A stretch of 64,000 nt of DNA from Solirubrum puertoriconensis (GTDB taxonomy: Bacteria > Bacteroidota > Bacteroidia > Cytophagales > Hymenobacteraceae): the NCBI RefSeq assembly GCF_001483135.1, contig NZ_LNAL01000008.1, forward strand, positions 744,001 to 808,000, written 5' to 3'. Below are positions 1-9,391 of the stretch, one piece after another. A program made the translations under genes and the position numbers. The notes under the pieces were generated by a model that was not told the DNA's origin, searched no databases, and saw only the letters and a program-made list of their open reading frames with translations. Every line of letters begins with the position of its first letter. Positions within the stretch are counted from its first letter, which is position 1.

Positions 1-310
1 GGGTTGGCACTACAGCCATGCCCAGCAAGCCGCTTTCGCCGGTTTCGGTTACGTCGGCAATGGTTAGCAGCGGCGTTACCACGCCCGTAGCCGGGTCGAT
101 GCGGCTTACCCGGCCGCCGCGCTCCGTCATCCACAGAAAATTGTCGGGCCCCCAAAGCAGCTCCCACGGGGTATCGCGGCCGGTGGTAAGCGTAGAAACA
201 CTCACGGTGGTGTTGCCCACCTGGTAGCTGCCGGGCTGTGCATCGGCACTCCTAGGCGTGCAGTAGGCGCCCAATACTATCAGCAGAAAACATGCGGCGA
301 AACGTTTCAT
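1..310 (-). CDS. PQQ-dependent sugar dehydrogenase-like protein, N-terminal part (gene runs off the window)
   Basis: About 103 residues are visible; the rest lies beyond the left edge. The protein starts with a signal peptide (basic start, hydrophobic core at about residues 7-16, likely cleavage after SADA at residue 24), so it should act in the periplasm. The mature N-terminus carries the PWELLWGPD...LWMTERGGRVSRID pattern typical of the glucose/sorbosone dehydrogenase (GSDH) beta-propeller family, whose members oxidise sugars with PQQ as cofactor. Residues that bind PQQ and calcium lie in the missing part, so enzymatic activity cannot be judged. The start is the ATG at 310, the only one that keeps the signal peptide complete. 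A second member of this family, a lipoprotein, is at 21968-23311. Confidence 0.75.
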   Translation of the reverse strand, partial: MKRFAACFLLIVLGAYCTPRSADAQPGSYQVGNTTVSVSTLTTGRDTPWELLWGPDNFLWMTERGGRVSRIDPATGVVTPLLTIADVTETGESGLLGMAVVPT

Positions 311-437
311 ACGCAGGAGCTTAAGGGTAAACACTAACAGGAAAGAGCGAGCTTACAAGCATAACGGTTTTCTGGCCGCTTCGGATTGCTGATATTTCCG
401 ACAGTGCCGCCGCTATTTTGTTTCTTTCTTCCCCACC

Positions 438-2126
438 ATGAAAAAACTTTTTCCTTCTCTGCTCGGCGGCGCCGTCTGCTTTGTGGCCGGTGCCCTTACC
501 ATGCGCGCTACCGATGCACCTAGTGCCGTAACGGTGCCCATGTTACGAGCCGCCCAGGAGCTTATGGGCCTGCATTTTTCCGATGCACAGCTCGATTCGG
601 CCCGCCGCGAAGTGACTGATTCGCGAAGCAGCTACGAAGCCTTGCGCAAGCTGCCCATTCCGAATGGCGTAGCACCCACTACCGTGTTCGACCCGGTGCC
701 GCTGCGCCTGCGGCCCACCGGCATCGAGAAAATGCGCGTCGACCACGGCAAGCTGCCCAAAATGGGCAAAGTAACGCTGCCCTCTAACCGCGACGATCTG
801 GCTTTCTACACCGTGCGCCAGCTCGGCGAGCTGCTGCGTACCAAGCAAGTCAGCTCCGAAGAATTAACCAAGTTCTTTTTGGCGCGCCTGAAAAAGTACG
901 ACTCCAAGCTGCTGTGCGTAACCTCGCTCACCGAGGACCTAGCCCTGCAGCAAGCCCGCCAAGCCGACGATGAAATACGGCGCGGTAAGTACCGCGGGCC
1001 GCTACACGGGGTGCCGTTTGGCGTGAAGGACTTGTTCAGCACCAAGGGCTACAAAACCACTTGGGGTTCGGTGCCTTACAAAGACCAGACGCTCGATGAA
1101 GACGCCGCCGTGGTAACGCGCCTGCGCGACGCCGGCGGAGTGCTGTTAGCCAAATTTACCCTAGGCGAGCTGGCCATGGGCGACGTGTGGTACGGCGGCA
1201 TGACGCGCAGCCCCTGGGACATCAGCAAAGGCAGCAGCGGCTCGTCGGCTGGTTCGGCCTCGGCAGTGGCCGCTGGCTTGGTGCCCTACGCCATCGGTAC
1301 TGAAACCCTAGGTTCGATTGTAAGCCCGAGCACGGCCTGCGGCACCACTGGCCTGCGGCCGACTTACGGCCGTATAAGCCGCGCCGGCGCTATGGCTTTG
1401 AGCTGGTCGATGGACAAAGCCGGACCCATTACCCGCTCGGCCGAAGACTGCGCCCTGGTGTTTGCTGCTTTGGATGGCCTCGACAGCCGCGACGCGGCCA
1501 CCCTAACGGTGCCAAGCAACGTGTGGCCTTTCCGCTACGCTTTCGATACCGACCTCAAAAAGCTACGCATTGGCTACGTAAAAGCCGATTTCGACCGCAC
1601 GTACCCCACCAAAGCCAACGACCAGGCCGTGCTGGAAACCCTTCGTAAGCTGGGCGTGCAGCTGGTGGAAATTGAACTGCCGAAGCTGCCGGCCGGCGAC
1701 ATGACTTTCCTGCTCACGGCTGAAGGGGCCGCCGCTTTCGACGACCTCACCCGCTCGGGCCGCGACGCCTCCATGGTAAAGCAAGACCGCAATGCCTGGC
1801 CCAACCTGTTCCGGGCTTCGCGCTTTGTGCCGGCCGTGGAGTACATCCAAGCCCAACGTGCCCGCCGACTTCTGATCGAAGAATTGGATGCCCGCATCAA
1901 AGACCTCGACGGGTACGTGGCACCTTCGTTCAGCAGCAACCTGGTTATTACCAACCTCACCGGTCACCCGGCCGTGGTGGTGCCGAACGGCTTCCGGCCC
2001 GGCGGGCTTCCGAGTACCATCACCTTCACGGGACAGCTGTACCAAGAGGCCAAGCTACTTGCCCTGGCGAAGGCCTACCAGGATGCCACCGAGTTCGACG
2101 AAAAGCACCCGCCGCTAAACTTCTAG
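438..2126 (+). CDS. Exported amidase, amidase-signature family
   Basis: 562 residues. A hydrophobic N-terminal segment (residues 4-21) indicates export. The catalytic domain has the Ser-cisSer-Lys triad of the amidase signature family: Lys197 in GVPFGVKD, cis-Ser269 in GSSAGSASAVAAG, and nucleophile Ser293 in TETLGSIV, with the usual spacing of 24 residues between the two serines. Such enzymes hydrolyse amide bonds in carboxylic amides; the substrate cannot be told from sequence. A Glu-tRNA(Gln) amidotransferase subunit A role is unlikely because of the export signal and the long N-terminal extension. The gene is followed after six bases by an HD-hydrolase gene, so the two are probably co-transcribed. 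An imperfect -7 box (TATTTTG) lies at 414-420. Confidence 0.85.
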   Translation: MKKLFPSLLGGAVCFVAGALTMRATDAPSAVTVPMLRAAQELMGLHFSDAQLDSARREVTDSRSSYEALRKLPIPNGVAPTTVFDPVPLRLRPTGIEKMRVDHGKLPKMGKVTLPSNRDDLAFYTVRQLGELLRTKQVSSEELTKFFLARLKKYDSKLLCVTSLTEDLALQQARQADDEIRRGKYRGPLHGVPFGVKDLFSTKGYKTTWGSVPYKDQTLDEDAAVVTRLRDAGGVLLAKFTLGELAMGDVWYGGMTRSPWDISKGSSGSSAGSASAVAAGLVPYAIGTETLGSIVSPSTACGTTGLRPTYGRISRAGAMALSWSMDKAGPITRSAEDCALVFAALDGLDSRDAATLTVPSNVWPFRYAFDTDLKKLRIGYVKADFDRTYPTKANDQAVLETLRKLGVQLVEIELPKLPAGDMTFLLTAEGAAAFDDLTRSGRDASMVKQDRNAWPNLFRASRFVPAVEYIQAQRARRLLIEELDARIKDLDGYVAPSFSSNLVITNLTGHPAVVVPNGFRPGGLPSTITFTGQLYQEAKLLALAKAYQDATEFDEKHPPLNF

Positions 2127-2132
2127 CCCTAG

Positions 2133-2816
2133 GTGACAACTCCTGACCAACCCCAAGCAGCCTCGTTGGCCGCGCGCTGGCAACAAACGGTAGCTCCGCT
2201 GTTGCCCACCGCGGCCGGCGAGGCTGCCTGGCGTTATGTACTGGGTGCTTACGCCGGGCCCGATCGGCACTACCACGCGTTGGCACACCTCGCCACCATG
2301 TTTGCGGTGCTCGATGCGCACCCCGAAAAAGCCTCTGATGCGGCGGTGCTGGAGCTGGCCGTGTGGTTTCACGATGCTGTGTACGACTCCTTGCGCCACG
2401 ACAACGAAGCCCGCAGCGCCGAGGCGGCATTGCAGTACTTGCAAGGCAGCCGCCTGTCGGCCGAGCAGCTGGCCCGCCTCGATTACCTTATCCGGCGCAC
2501 CCAGCACCACGCCCGCACCGAGCCCAACGACGGCCTCGACACAGCCTTGCTGCTCGATGCCGACTTGTGGATCCTAGGTGCCGAACCCGCGCAATACGCT
2601 GCCTACGCCCGGCAAGTGCGGCAGGAGTACAACTTGGTACCCAAGCTGCTGTACCGGCCGGGCCGCGCCAAAGTGTTGCGCCACTTGCTCGAGGCGCCGC
2701 AGCTTTACCGCACCCGCTACGCGCAACAACAGCGCGACGCGGCCGCCCGGCGCAACCTCGCCGCCGAGCTGCAAGCTTGGGAAAACGGCCGCGGGCTTGA
2801 TGACCTAAGCGGGTAA
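2133..2816 (+). CDS. Predicted metal-dependent HD-superfamily hydrolase
   Basis: 227 residues from a GTG start at 2133, which is part of a CCTAGGTG copy just after the amidase stop. The protein has the pattern of a small HD-type phosphohydrolase family of unknown substrate: HYHALAH (His46, His48, His52), WFHDAVYD (His80-Asp81) and a later acidic helix with LLLDADLWILG. His and Asp in these positions normally bind one or two divalent metals. No signal peptide is present, so it should be cytoplasmic. Some databases label this family as an NMDA receptor subunit-like protein, which is misleading. Close spacing to the exported amidase suggests a shared transcript, but no functional link is obvious. 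Confidence 0.75.
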   Translation: MTTPDQPQAASLAARWQQTVAPLLPTAAGEAAWRYVLGAYAGPDRHYHALAHLATMFAVLDAHPEKASDAAVLELAVWFHDAVYDSLRHDNEARSAEAALQYLQGSRLSAEQLARLDYLIRRTQHHARTEPNDGLDTALLLDADLWILGAEPAQYAAYARQVRQEYNLVPKLLYRPGRAKVLRHLLEAPQLYRTRYAQQQRDAAARRNLAAELQAWENGRGLDDLSG

Positions 2817-2945
2817 ACTAAACTGCCCCTAGGTGCCGCAGCATGCTCCTTGCCGCAGGCTGGTTGCAACGGCGGCACCTAGGGCTTGTCTTTGGCGATG
2901 CGTAAGTTGCGCTTCTTCCTTTTTCCTCCCCCGAATACCATCGTT

Positions 2946-5417
2946 ATGCGTTTTTCTAGTGCGCTGCGGCTGCTGGCTTTGTGGCCGGTGGCGGCCGTGG
3001 CCCAAACTCCGCAGGCTGGTTCGCCGTTGGCGCCGCTTACCGTCGAGAAAATTATGCGCGAGCCGGCCCAATGGCTCGGCGGTCTGCCCTCGGCCCAGTA
3101 CTGGAGCGAAGACGGCAAGCGCATTTATTTTCAGTGGAACCCCGAGCGCGCCCGCCGCGACTCGCTTTACTACACCACGCCCGATGGCAAAGCCCCGCGT
3201 AAAGTAAGCCTGGCCGAGCAGCGCCAGCTGCCCACCACGCGCGGCGACTACGACGCCTCCCACACCCGCAAGGTGTACGAGAAGGACGGCGACATTTATT
3301 TGCTTGAGTTGAAATCGGGCAAAACGCGGCGCATCACCAATACCGCCGAGCGCGAGATGGAGCCCGAGTTTGCCCTGCAAGGCCGCGCCGTGAGCTACAC
3401 CCGCAACGGCAACCTGTTCACCTGGGACCCCGCTACCGGCGAAACCACCCAGCGCACCGATTTTCGGCGGGGGCAGCGGCCGCCCGGCCCTTCTACGGAT
3501 AAATCGGAGAAGTACCTGCGGGCGCAGCAGTTGGCTTTGTTTCAGGTGATAAAGCTGCGCGAGCAAGACCGCCAAGCCCGCGAGCGGCTGCAAAAGGCCC
3601 TGGCTAAGCTGCGGCCCAAGCCCATTTACCTAGGCAACCAAACCGTCGAGAACCTGCGCCTCTCGCCCGATGGCCGCTACGTAACCTACTCGCTGGTACA
3701 AGCCCCCACCAACGATAAGGTGGCCATTGTGCCGGCCTTCGTCACGGCTTCGGGCTTCACGGAGGACATCAACACCCGCAACAAGGTGGGCGCGCCGCAA
3801 ACGGCCTACGAGCTGGGTATCTACGACATCGGCCGCGACACCACCTTCGTGCTCGGCTACAAGGAGCTGAAGGGCCTCGACGAGCAGCCTGCCTACCGCA
3901 AAGAGTACGCCCTGAAGGCCAAAGCCCCCGTGCCTGCCGAAGGCGACAAAGCCACTAGCAAAGACAAACCTGCCACCGAGCTGCGCCGCGTAATACCGCA
4001 CGGGCCGTATTGGAACGACTCGGGCCAGCGCGCTTTCCTGGTGATGCGCTCCACCGACAACAAAGACCGATGGATTGTGTCGCTCGACCCCACCACGCAG
4101 AAAATTGCCTTGCTCGACCGCCAGCGCGACGAAGCCTGGATTAACGGACCGGGTATTGGCTACGAGGCCGGCAACGTAGGCTGGATGCCCGATGGCCGCC
4201 GCATGTATTTTCAGAGCGAAGAAACCGGCTACTCGCACCTGTATACCGTCGACGTTACTTCGGGCCAGAAGAAAGCCCTGACCAGCGGTAACTTCGAAGT
4301 GCAGCAAGCCAAGCTCAGCCGCGACAAGAAGACGTGGTACATCACGGCCAACAAGTCGCACCCCGGCGAGCAGCACTTCTACCGCATGCCAGCTGAGGGC
4401 GGGCCGCTCACGCAAATCACCACCCAAAGTGGTGCTCATGAGGTAGCCCTCTCGCCAGACGAGAAAACCCTGGCCGTGCGCTACAGCTTCTCCAACAAGC
4501 CCTGGGAACTGTACGTGATGGACAACAAGCCCGGCGCCAAAATGCGCCAGCTTACCCGCTCCACCACCCAGGAGTTCGAGAGCTACAAATGGCGCGAGCC
4601 GGAGGTGGTAACCTTTAAGGCCCGGGACGGCGCCAGGGTGCACGCCCGCCTGTACCGCCCCGCACAGCCCGATCCTACGCGGCCGGCCGTAATCTTTGTG
4701 CACGGCGCCGGCTATCTGCAGAACGCGCACAAGTGGTGGAGCACCTACTTCCGCGAGTACATGTTCCATAACCTGCTCGCCGACCGCGGCTACACCGTGC
4801 TCGATGTGGATTACCGCGGCTCGGCCGGCTACGGCCGCGACTGGCGCACCGGCATCTACCGTTACATGGGCGGCAAAGACCTCTCCGACCACGTTGATGG
4901 CGCCAAGCTGCTTGTTGAGAAGTACAACGTCGATCCGCAGCGCATTGGCATTTACGGCGGCTCCTATGGCGGCTTCATCACGCTGATGGCCATGTTTACG
5001 CAGCCCGAGGTGTTCAAGTCGGGTGCCGCCCTACGCTCCGTTACCGACTGGGCCCACTACAACCACGGCTACACCGACAACATCCTCAACGAGCCCTACA
5101 ACGACTCCATTGCCTACGCCCGCTCGTCGCCCATCAACTACGCCGAGGGCCTGAAAGGCAACCTGCTGATGTGCCACGGCATGGTTGATACCAACGTGCA
5201 CTTCCAGGACATCGTGCGCCTCACGCAGCGCCTCATCGAGCTTGGCAAGGATAACTGGGAGCTAGCCGTGTACCCCGTAGAAGACCACGGCTTCGTGGAG
5301 CCTTCATCCTGGACCGACGAGTACAAGCGCATCCTCAAGCTTTTCGAAACTACGCTGCGCAATCAGTCAGCTGCCGCGGCGGCTGGTACCGCTGTTGGTA
5401 GCAGCGGGGGCAAATAG
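2946..5417 (+). CDS. Exported S9-family serine peptidase (prolyl oligopeptidase/DPP IV type)
   Basis: 823 residues from the ATG at 2946, chosen because it begins a clean signal peptide ending near residue 20 (AVAQ); in-frame codons further upstream only add a poor N-terminus. Residues 30-570 form WD40-like/DPP IV beta-propeller repeats, seen as recurrent SPDGRYV, MPDGRRMYF and LSPDEKTL motifs. The C-terminal alpha/beta-hydrolase domain has the catalytic triad Ser673 (GGSYGG), Asp748 (MVDTNVHF) and His781 (EDHGF). Family members cleave dipeptides or small peptides after proline or related residues. It should act in the periplasm in peptide catabolism. The gene is followed by a long bidirectional terminator shared with the convergent gene on the other strand. 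Confidence 0.9.
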   Translation: MRFSSALRLLALWPVAAVAQTPQAGSPLAPLTVEKIMREPAQWLGGLPSAQYWSEDGKRIYFQWNPERARRDSLYYTTPDGKAPRKVSLAEQRQLPTTRGDYDASHTRKVYEKDGDIYLLELKSGKTRRITNTAEREMEPEFALQGRAVSYTRNGNLFTWDPATGETTQRTDFRRGQRPPGPSTDKSEKYLRAQQLALFQVIKLREQDRQARERLQKALAKLRPKPIYLGNQTVENLRLSPDGRYVTYSLVQAPTNDKVAIVPAFVTASGFTEDINTRNKVGAPQTAYELGIYDIGRDTTFVLGYKELKGLDEQPAYRKEYALKAKAPVPAEGDKATSKDKPATELRRVIPHGPYWNDSGQRAFLVMRSTDNKDRWIVSLDPTTQKIALLDRQRDEAWINGPGIGYEAGNVGWMPDGRRMYFQSEETGYSHLYTVDVTSGQKKALTSGNFEVQQAKLSRDKKTWYITANKSHPGEQHFYRMPAEGGPLTQITTQSGAHEVALSPDEKTLAVRYSFSNKPWELYVMDNKPGAKMRQLTRSTTQEFESYKWREPEVVTFKARDGARVHARLYRPAQPDPTRPAVIFVHGAGYLQNAHKWWSTYFREYMFHNLLADRGYTVLDVDYRGSAGYGRDWRTGIYRYMGGKDLSDHVDGAKLLVEKYNVDPQRIGIYGGSYGGFITLMAMFTQPEVFKSGAALRSVTDWAHYNHGYTDNILNEPYNDSIAYARSSPINYAEGLKGNLLMCHGMVDTNVHFQDIVRLTQRLIELGKDNWELAVYPVEDHGFVEPSSWTDEYKRILKLFETTLRNQSAAAAAGTAVGSSGGK

Positions 5418-5433
5418 CACCTAGGGATAAGCC

Positions 5434-5487
5434 TAACGAAGCAAAGCGGCCGCGCCCAATCTTGAGCGCGGCCGCTTTGCTTCGTTA
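5434..5487. terminator. Bidirectional terminator hairpin, 22-bp perfect arms
   Basis: Arms 5434-5455 and 5466-5487 are exact inverted repeats around a 10-base loop. The hairpin sits between the convergent S9 peptidase and beta-barrel genes. The arms include two NotI-like GCGGCCGC cores. There is no strong T-run on either side. Confidence 0.85.
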
Positions 5488-5513
5488 AGTTGGAAACGCT
5501 GTGTGGGAGTTGG

Positions 5514-6881
5514 TTACTCTTTGGCGTCGGTGTTGCGGTTAATCTGAACCGCGAGGCTCAGCGTCAGGCTGAGGGTGCGCGCTTTGTAATTGTAGCCGCT
5601 GCTGTAAGTCATGCCGGATTCCTGCGCCACCGAGCGCACTACCACGGGGTCGTAGTAGCCGCCTAGACCGTAGCGGCGGGCCTGGAGCATCAGCGTCAGG
5701 CGGTCTTGCCGCAGGCCCACCTCTAGGTACGGGAGGCGTGTGCTCTCGAAGCCGTACACTTCGTTGCGGCTAACCACGTTGCGTCCCCACGGCGTAGTTG
5801 TGTAGCGCAACTCGTTGGCCTCAAAACGCTGGAATGCGTCGGTCGAGAACAGCTGCAGCCCCGTGCCGGCCACCAGCTGAAACTGCGTACCTAGGGGGCG
5901 CAGGTAGCGTAGGCCAATCTCAATCGCCGTAAATGAGCCACGCCAATCAAGTGTGCCCTCGTAACCGCCCGCACGCAGCTCGGCCGTGCGTCCAAAGTTT
6001 GCCCGGCTGATGGCCGTGTGCAGCGCCAACTGCCGGCCCGGAAACAGCAAGTCAAAAAATACCCCTAGCTGTCCGTGTGGGCGGCCGTCGGCTTGCAGGC
6101 CGTCAAGTGTGGGTGGCTCCAGGCCAGGGCTATCGGCGAGGCGCAGGCGATGCGAATTGTAGCGCACGCCAAAGGTTGGTCCCACCACAACCCGGTACCG
6201 GCTGCGGTCCTTGGCAACAAAGTTGGTGCTGCCCGGCTGGCGTGTGGTTGAGCACTCGCGGTTATACAACTGCACAAGGTTGGTCAGTCCCGTTTCTGTA
6301 AAAGCGGTTTTGGGTAGTGCAGCCACCACGCTTGGGCACTCAAGGAAGTATAGCTCCAGCTGGCCGCGGTAGTTGTTGGCATCAACTACCTTGGTGATGC
6401 CGCCTTGGTTTTGGCGGTGCTTGCGTGGCACCAGCTCAATGTAGGGCCGCTGTTCGCGCTGCACAAAGTAGTGCTTCACGTTGCCGTCCTCAATCATCAG
6501 CAGCGAGGCCGCGCCCGTTACCAGCACATCGGCCAGCACTGTGTCGGGCCGTTGCTCAATCCTGAGCTGCTCGGGCATGCGCTTCAGGTCCGATGTCACG
6601 GTGTAGTCGATGGGCAACACCTCGCGCCGCAACAGACGCCCGCTCTCTAGGTGCACGCCACGCAGCTGCCGCGCCAGGTAGGTGGTAGGCGGCGTTTGAG
6701 CAGTAGGGCGGAAGCGGATGTCCTTGGGCGGCGCCGACCAGTAGTTGTTCTCTACCTCGCCGCGCAGCGTGTCGCCCGCTGCTAACACTACGTATCCTGG
6801 CTCGAATACCTGGGCTGATGCTTGTAAGGTACCGAGCAGCAGACCAAAACATAATAAAGCAATACGGGTAAAAAAACGCAT
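5514..6881 (-). CDS. Exported outer-membrane beta-barrel-like protein of unknown function
   Basis: 455 residues from the ATG at 6881, which starts a typical signal peptide (MRFFTRIALL, hydrophobic to about residue 20, ASAQ cleavage). An upstream in-frame extension would put charged residues before it and was not used. Residues 25-200 are rich in beta structure without a family I recognise. From about residue 215 to the end, alternating polar and hydrophobic strands (for example RYRVVVGPTFGVRY, LAVQINRN at the end) look like an outer-membrane beta-barrel of the porin/PorT-like type common in Bacteroidota. The gene is alone between two strong hairpins, so it is probably monocistronic. Function is unknown. 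Confidence 0.6.
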   Translation of the reverse strand: MRFFTRIALLCFGLLLGTLQASAQVFEPGYVVLAAGDTLRGEVENNYWSAPPKDIRFRPTAQTPPTTYLARQLRGVHLESGRLLRREVLPIDYTVTSDLKRMPEQLRIEQRPDTVLADVLVTGAASLLMIEDGNVKHYFVQREQRPYIELVPRKHRQNQGGITKVVDANNYRGQLELYFLECPSVVAALPKTAFTETGLTNLVQLYNRECSTTRQPGSTNFVAKDRSRYRVVVGPTFGVRYNSHRLRLADSPGLEPPTLDGLQADGRPHGQLGVFFDLLFPGRQLALHTAISRANFGRTAELRAGGYEGTLDWRGSFTAIEIGLRYLRPLGTQFQLVAGTGLQLFSTDAFQRFEANELRYTTTPWGRNVVSRNEVYGFESTRLPYLEVGLRQDRLTLMLQARRYGLGGYYDPVVVRSVAQESGMTYSSGYNYKARTLSLTLSLAVQINRNTDAKE

Positions 6882-6980
6882 AGAATCAGGGTTCAAAAAT
6901 CCTGTAAATCTATACACAGGGAATGTTCATTGCATTTAGTTTAAGCCATGGAATATGCCCTAGGTGCTAGTGCGAACGGT

Positions 6981-7032
6981 ACTAAGGCAGAGGGCCGGTG
7001 CAGCAACTGCTGCACCGGCCCTCTGCCTTAGT
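6981..7032. terminator. Long perfect hairpin, 25-bp arms
   Basis: Arms 6981-7005 and 7008-7032 are exact complements with only two bases between them. The hairpin lies just downstream of the PAP2 gene (minus strand) and upstream of the beta-barrel gene, so it most likely ends PAP2 transcription. Confidence 0.8.
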
Positions 7033-7042
7033 GTGGATCAAC

Positions 7043-7873
7043 CTACAGTCGCTTCGTCAACAACAAACCGCCGTAAGAGTAGCCATTTACATTAATACCT
7101 TGCATCGGCACCATCGATACACCACCCCGACGCTTTTTATGCAATTGCGGCACCAGTATACCCGAGGCCGCACCCACGGCATAGCCAACTAGGTTATCCG
7201 ACAAAAAGTGTTTGCCTGCTTTCAGACGCATGTAGCCCACAGCGGCCGGTATGGCCGCAGCCGCCGTCCACACGAAAGGCCGTGCCGCCGATTCAGGGTG
7301 GAAGTCGTGAAATACCTTGGCGAAGAAGAACGTGTTGGTGGCGGTGGCTGCCGTGTGGCCTGCAAAGAAGGAGTTGTTGGCGTTGTTGTTGCCGCGCTGG
7401 CTGAGCGTCAGCCTAGGGTCGTTGCTGTAGGCCAAGGGGCGGCTGCGTTCTACCGTAGCCGTGGAGAGCGTAAACAGCGCGCCTGTAAGCGAAATAGCCT
7501 CTAGGTACAGCACGCCAACCTGGCCTGCTTTGTCGCGCACCTTCGAGTCGGCCAATATCAGAGCAGCGGGTGCTGCAAAAGAGCCATAAAAAGGATAGTC
7601 GCTGGCCTTTTTTACGTCGGGGTTATAGTAGCCCGCCGCAAAACGGTCGAAGCCATTAACGTCTTCGCGGCGCAGGCCTAAAACTTCGCCATCGGTTAGG
7701 CCTTCGCCGTTTTGTGCTTTATCGAAGGCTAAGCCAGTAGCCAGCAACAAGCCGCCAACGATGGGGCCGTCGACGTAGATGCTGGTTTGGTAAGGAGTGC
7801 GGTATTGAGCCTGTGCAGCCAGTGGAAGCAAGCCACTCAGCAACAGGGCTGCACGGAGCATAAGCATTTTCAT
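7043..7873 (-). CDS. Exported PAP2-family phosphatase
   Basis: 276 residues from the ATG at 7873, the first start that yields a signal peptide (hydrophobic residues 7-20, AQAQ cleavage near 22). The three parts of the PAP2 acid-phosphatase signature are present: VERSRPLAY (Arg-Pro at 145-146), SFFAGHTAA (His173, replacing the usual PSGH) and YMRLKAGKHFLSD (Arg216, His222, Asp226). The two histidines and the arginines form the vanadium-haloperoxidase-like active site that removes phosphate from lipids or polyprenyl pyrophosphates. Several hydrophobic helices fit a membrane or periplasmic location. A role in undecaprenyl pyrophosphate recycling or lipid A trimming is possible but not shown. Confidence 0.8.
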   Translation of the reverse strand: MKMLMLRAALLLSGLLPLAAQAQYRTPYQTSIYVDGPIVGGLLLATGLAFDKAQNGEGLTDGEVLGLRREDVNGFDRFAAGYYNPDVKKASDYPFYGSFAAPAALILADSKVRDKAGQVGVLYLEAISLTGALFTLSTATVERSRPLAYSNDPRLTLSQRGNNNANNSFFAGHTAATATNTFFFAKVFHDFHPESAARPFVWTAAAAIPAAVGYMRLKAGKHFLSDNLVGYAVGAASGILVPQLHKKRRGGVSMVPMQGINVNGYSYGGLLLTKRL

Positions 7874-8037
7874 GGTAGGAGGAAAGAAGAAACAGGAATG
7901 TTGTTGCTCCCTGAAACGCAGCCTCAGCCGTAGGGTTGGCCCATGGCTTTGCGCTGGATTTCTCTGCTGGCAATCGGAGATGTAATCGCCGTTGCCGCTT
8001 TCCAGCGGCCGAACCGATGTGCTTTCCTGATTTTCGG

Positions 8038-8045
8038 TAGCTTTG
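8038..8045 (+). promoter_or_regulatory. Probable promoter of metK (-7 box)
   Basis: TAGCTTTG matches the Bacteroidota -7 consensus TAnnTTTG exactly. No good TTG -33 element is visible about 20 bases upstream. It predicts a leader of about 70 bases before the metK ATG at 8124 and rules out the in-frame ATG at 8043 as the start. Confidence 0.55.
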
Positions 8046-8048
8046 CGG

Positions 8049-8109
8049 CCCACCTGTGGGTTGCTCTGCCGGGGCTTCTCCGCGGGTTTTAGGTTTCACC
8101 GAAGCCGGC
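8049..8109 (+). promoter_or_regulatory. Structured 5' leader of metK (two hairpins)
   Basis: A small hairpin (CCCAC/GTGGG, 8049-8060) is followed by a larger stem pairing 8068-8078 with 8101-8109 (nine pairs, two-base bulge, 22-base loop), which ends 14 bases before the metK ATG. I see no match to the core of the known SAM-I or SAM-II riboswitches. Regulation by SAM is only a hypothesis. Confidence 0.3.
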
Positions 8110-8123
8110 ACTATCTCAGCGCA

Positions 8124-9386
8124 ATGCCATATCTGTTTACCTCTGAATCCGTCTCGGAGGGCCACCCCGACAAAGTAGCCGACCAGATTTCCGACGCCAT
8201 CCTGGACGAATTTCTGCGGCAGGACCCTTCCTCCAAAGTCGCCTGCGAAACACTTGTTACCACCGGTCTGGTAGTCGTAGCTGGTGAAGTAAAATCGAAA
8301 GCTTACGTCGATGTGCAAGGCGTAGCTCGCGAGGTTATTCGCCGCATTGGCTACACCAAAGCCGAGTACAAGTTCGAGGCCGAGTCGTGCGGCATTTTGT
8401 CGGCGCTGCACGAGCAGTCGCCCGATATCAACCAAGGCGTAGAGCGCCAGAACCCCGAAGACCAAGGCGCCGGCGACCAAGGCATGATGTTCGGCTACGC
8501 CACGCGCGAAACCGACAACTACATGCCGTTGGCGCTCGATTTGTCGCACCGTTTATTGCGCGAGCTGTCGGCCATTCGCAAAGAAGGCCGCCAGATGACG
8601 TACCTGCGCCCCGACGCCAAGTCGCAGGTAACCATCCGCTACTCCGACGACAACACGCCCGAAGCCATCGACACCATCGTGGTTTCGACGCAGCATGATG
8701 ACTTCGATGCTTCGGAAGAAACCATGCTCCGCCGTATTTCGGAGGATGTTAAAGGTATCCTAATTCCGCGCGTAAAGGCCCAGCTCAGCGCCGAGGTGCA
8801 GCAGCTCTTCACAGATGAAATCACCTACCACATCAATCCCACTGGCAAATTTGTAATCGGCGGCCCCCACGGCGACTCAGGCCTCACCGGCCGTAAGATC
8901 ATCGTGGATACCTACGGTGGCAAAGGAGCCCACGGCGGCGGTGCTTTCTCGGGCAAAGACTCTTCGAAAGTAGATCGCTCGGCCGCTTACGCTGCCCGGC
9001 ACATCGCCAAAAACTTGGTTGCCGCCGGCGTGGCCGACCAAGTGCTGGTGCAAGTAGCTTACGCTATTGGCGTAGCGAAGCCCGTAGGCCTGTACGTAAC
9101 CACCTACGGCACCACCAAGGCCACCGATGGCAATGGCCAGCAACTCACCGATGGGCAAATTGCCGAGAAGGTGCAGCAGCTGTTTGACATGCGCCCGTAC
9201 GCCATTGTACAACGCTTTGGCTTGCAGAACCCCATTTTCGGCGAAACCGCCGCTTACGGCCACATGGGCCGCGAGTCGCAGACTAAGCAAGTATCCTTGC
9301 CAAACAACGAAACCCGCCAAGTAGAAACCTTTACTTGGGAAAAGCTCGATTACGTCGATCAGATCAAGCAAGCCTTCAATCTGTAA
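8124..9386 (+). CDS. metK: S-adenosylmethionine synthetase
   Basis: 420 residues from the ATG at 8124 ([17 protein letters not shown]). The enzyme makes S-adenosylmethionine from methionine and ATP in the cytoplasm. Family motifs are complete: [13 protein letters not shown] with His14, [12 protein letters not shown], the DSGLTGRKI loop, and a variant of the glycine-rich P-loop ([12 protein letters not shown]) followed by [11 protein letters not shown]. Length matches the family. Together with ahcY at 54484-55794 it covers two steps of the methyl cycle; methionine synthase is not in the window. The gene has its own promoter and leader, and it ends at a 68-base perfect palindrome shared with convergent hpf. 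Confidence 0.97.
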   Translation: MPYLFTSESVSEGHPDKVADQISDAILDEFLRQDPSSKVACETLVTTGLVVVAGEVKSKAYVDVQGVAREVIRRIGYTKAEYKFEAESCGILSALHEQSPDINQGVERQNPEDQGAGDQGMMFGYATRETDNYMPLALDLSHRLLRELSAIRKEGRQMTYLRPDAKSQVTIRYSDDNTPEAIDTIVVSTQHDDFDASEETMLRRISEDVKGILIPRVKAQLSAEVQQLFTDEITYHINPTGKFVIGGPHGDSGLTGRKIIVDTYGGKGAHGGGAFSGKDSSKVDRSAAYAARHIAKNLVAAGVADQVLVQVAYAIGVAKPVGLYVTTYGTTKATDGNGQQLTDGQIAEKVQQLFDMRPYAIVQRFGLQNPIFGETAAYGHMGRESQTKQVSLPNNETRQVETFTWEKLDYVDQIKQAFNL

Positions 9387-9391
9387 TTGGC

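Noticed and set aside
3630-4892. Long open frame on the minus strand (420 codons)
   Set aside because: It lies wholly inside the S9 peptidase gene, whose catalytic triad and propeller motifs are intact. The minus-strand product is His/Val/Gly-rich low complexity, as expected from the antisense of a GC-rich gene.
8046-8123. Known SAM-I or SAM-II riboswitch in front of metK
   Set aside because: I could not find the conserved cores of either class; only unspecific hairpins remain, reported as a low-confidence leader structure.
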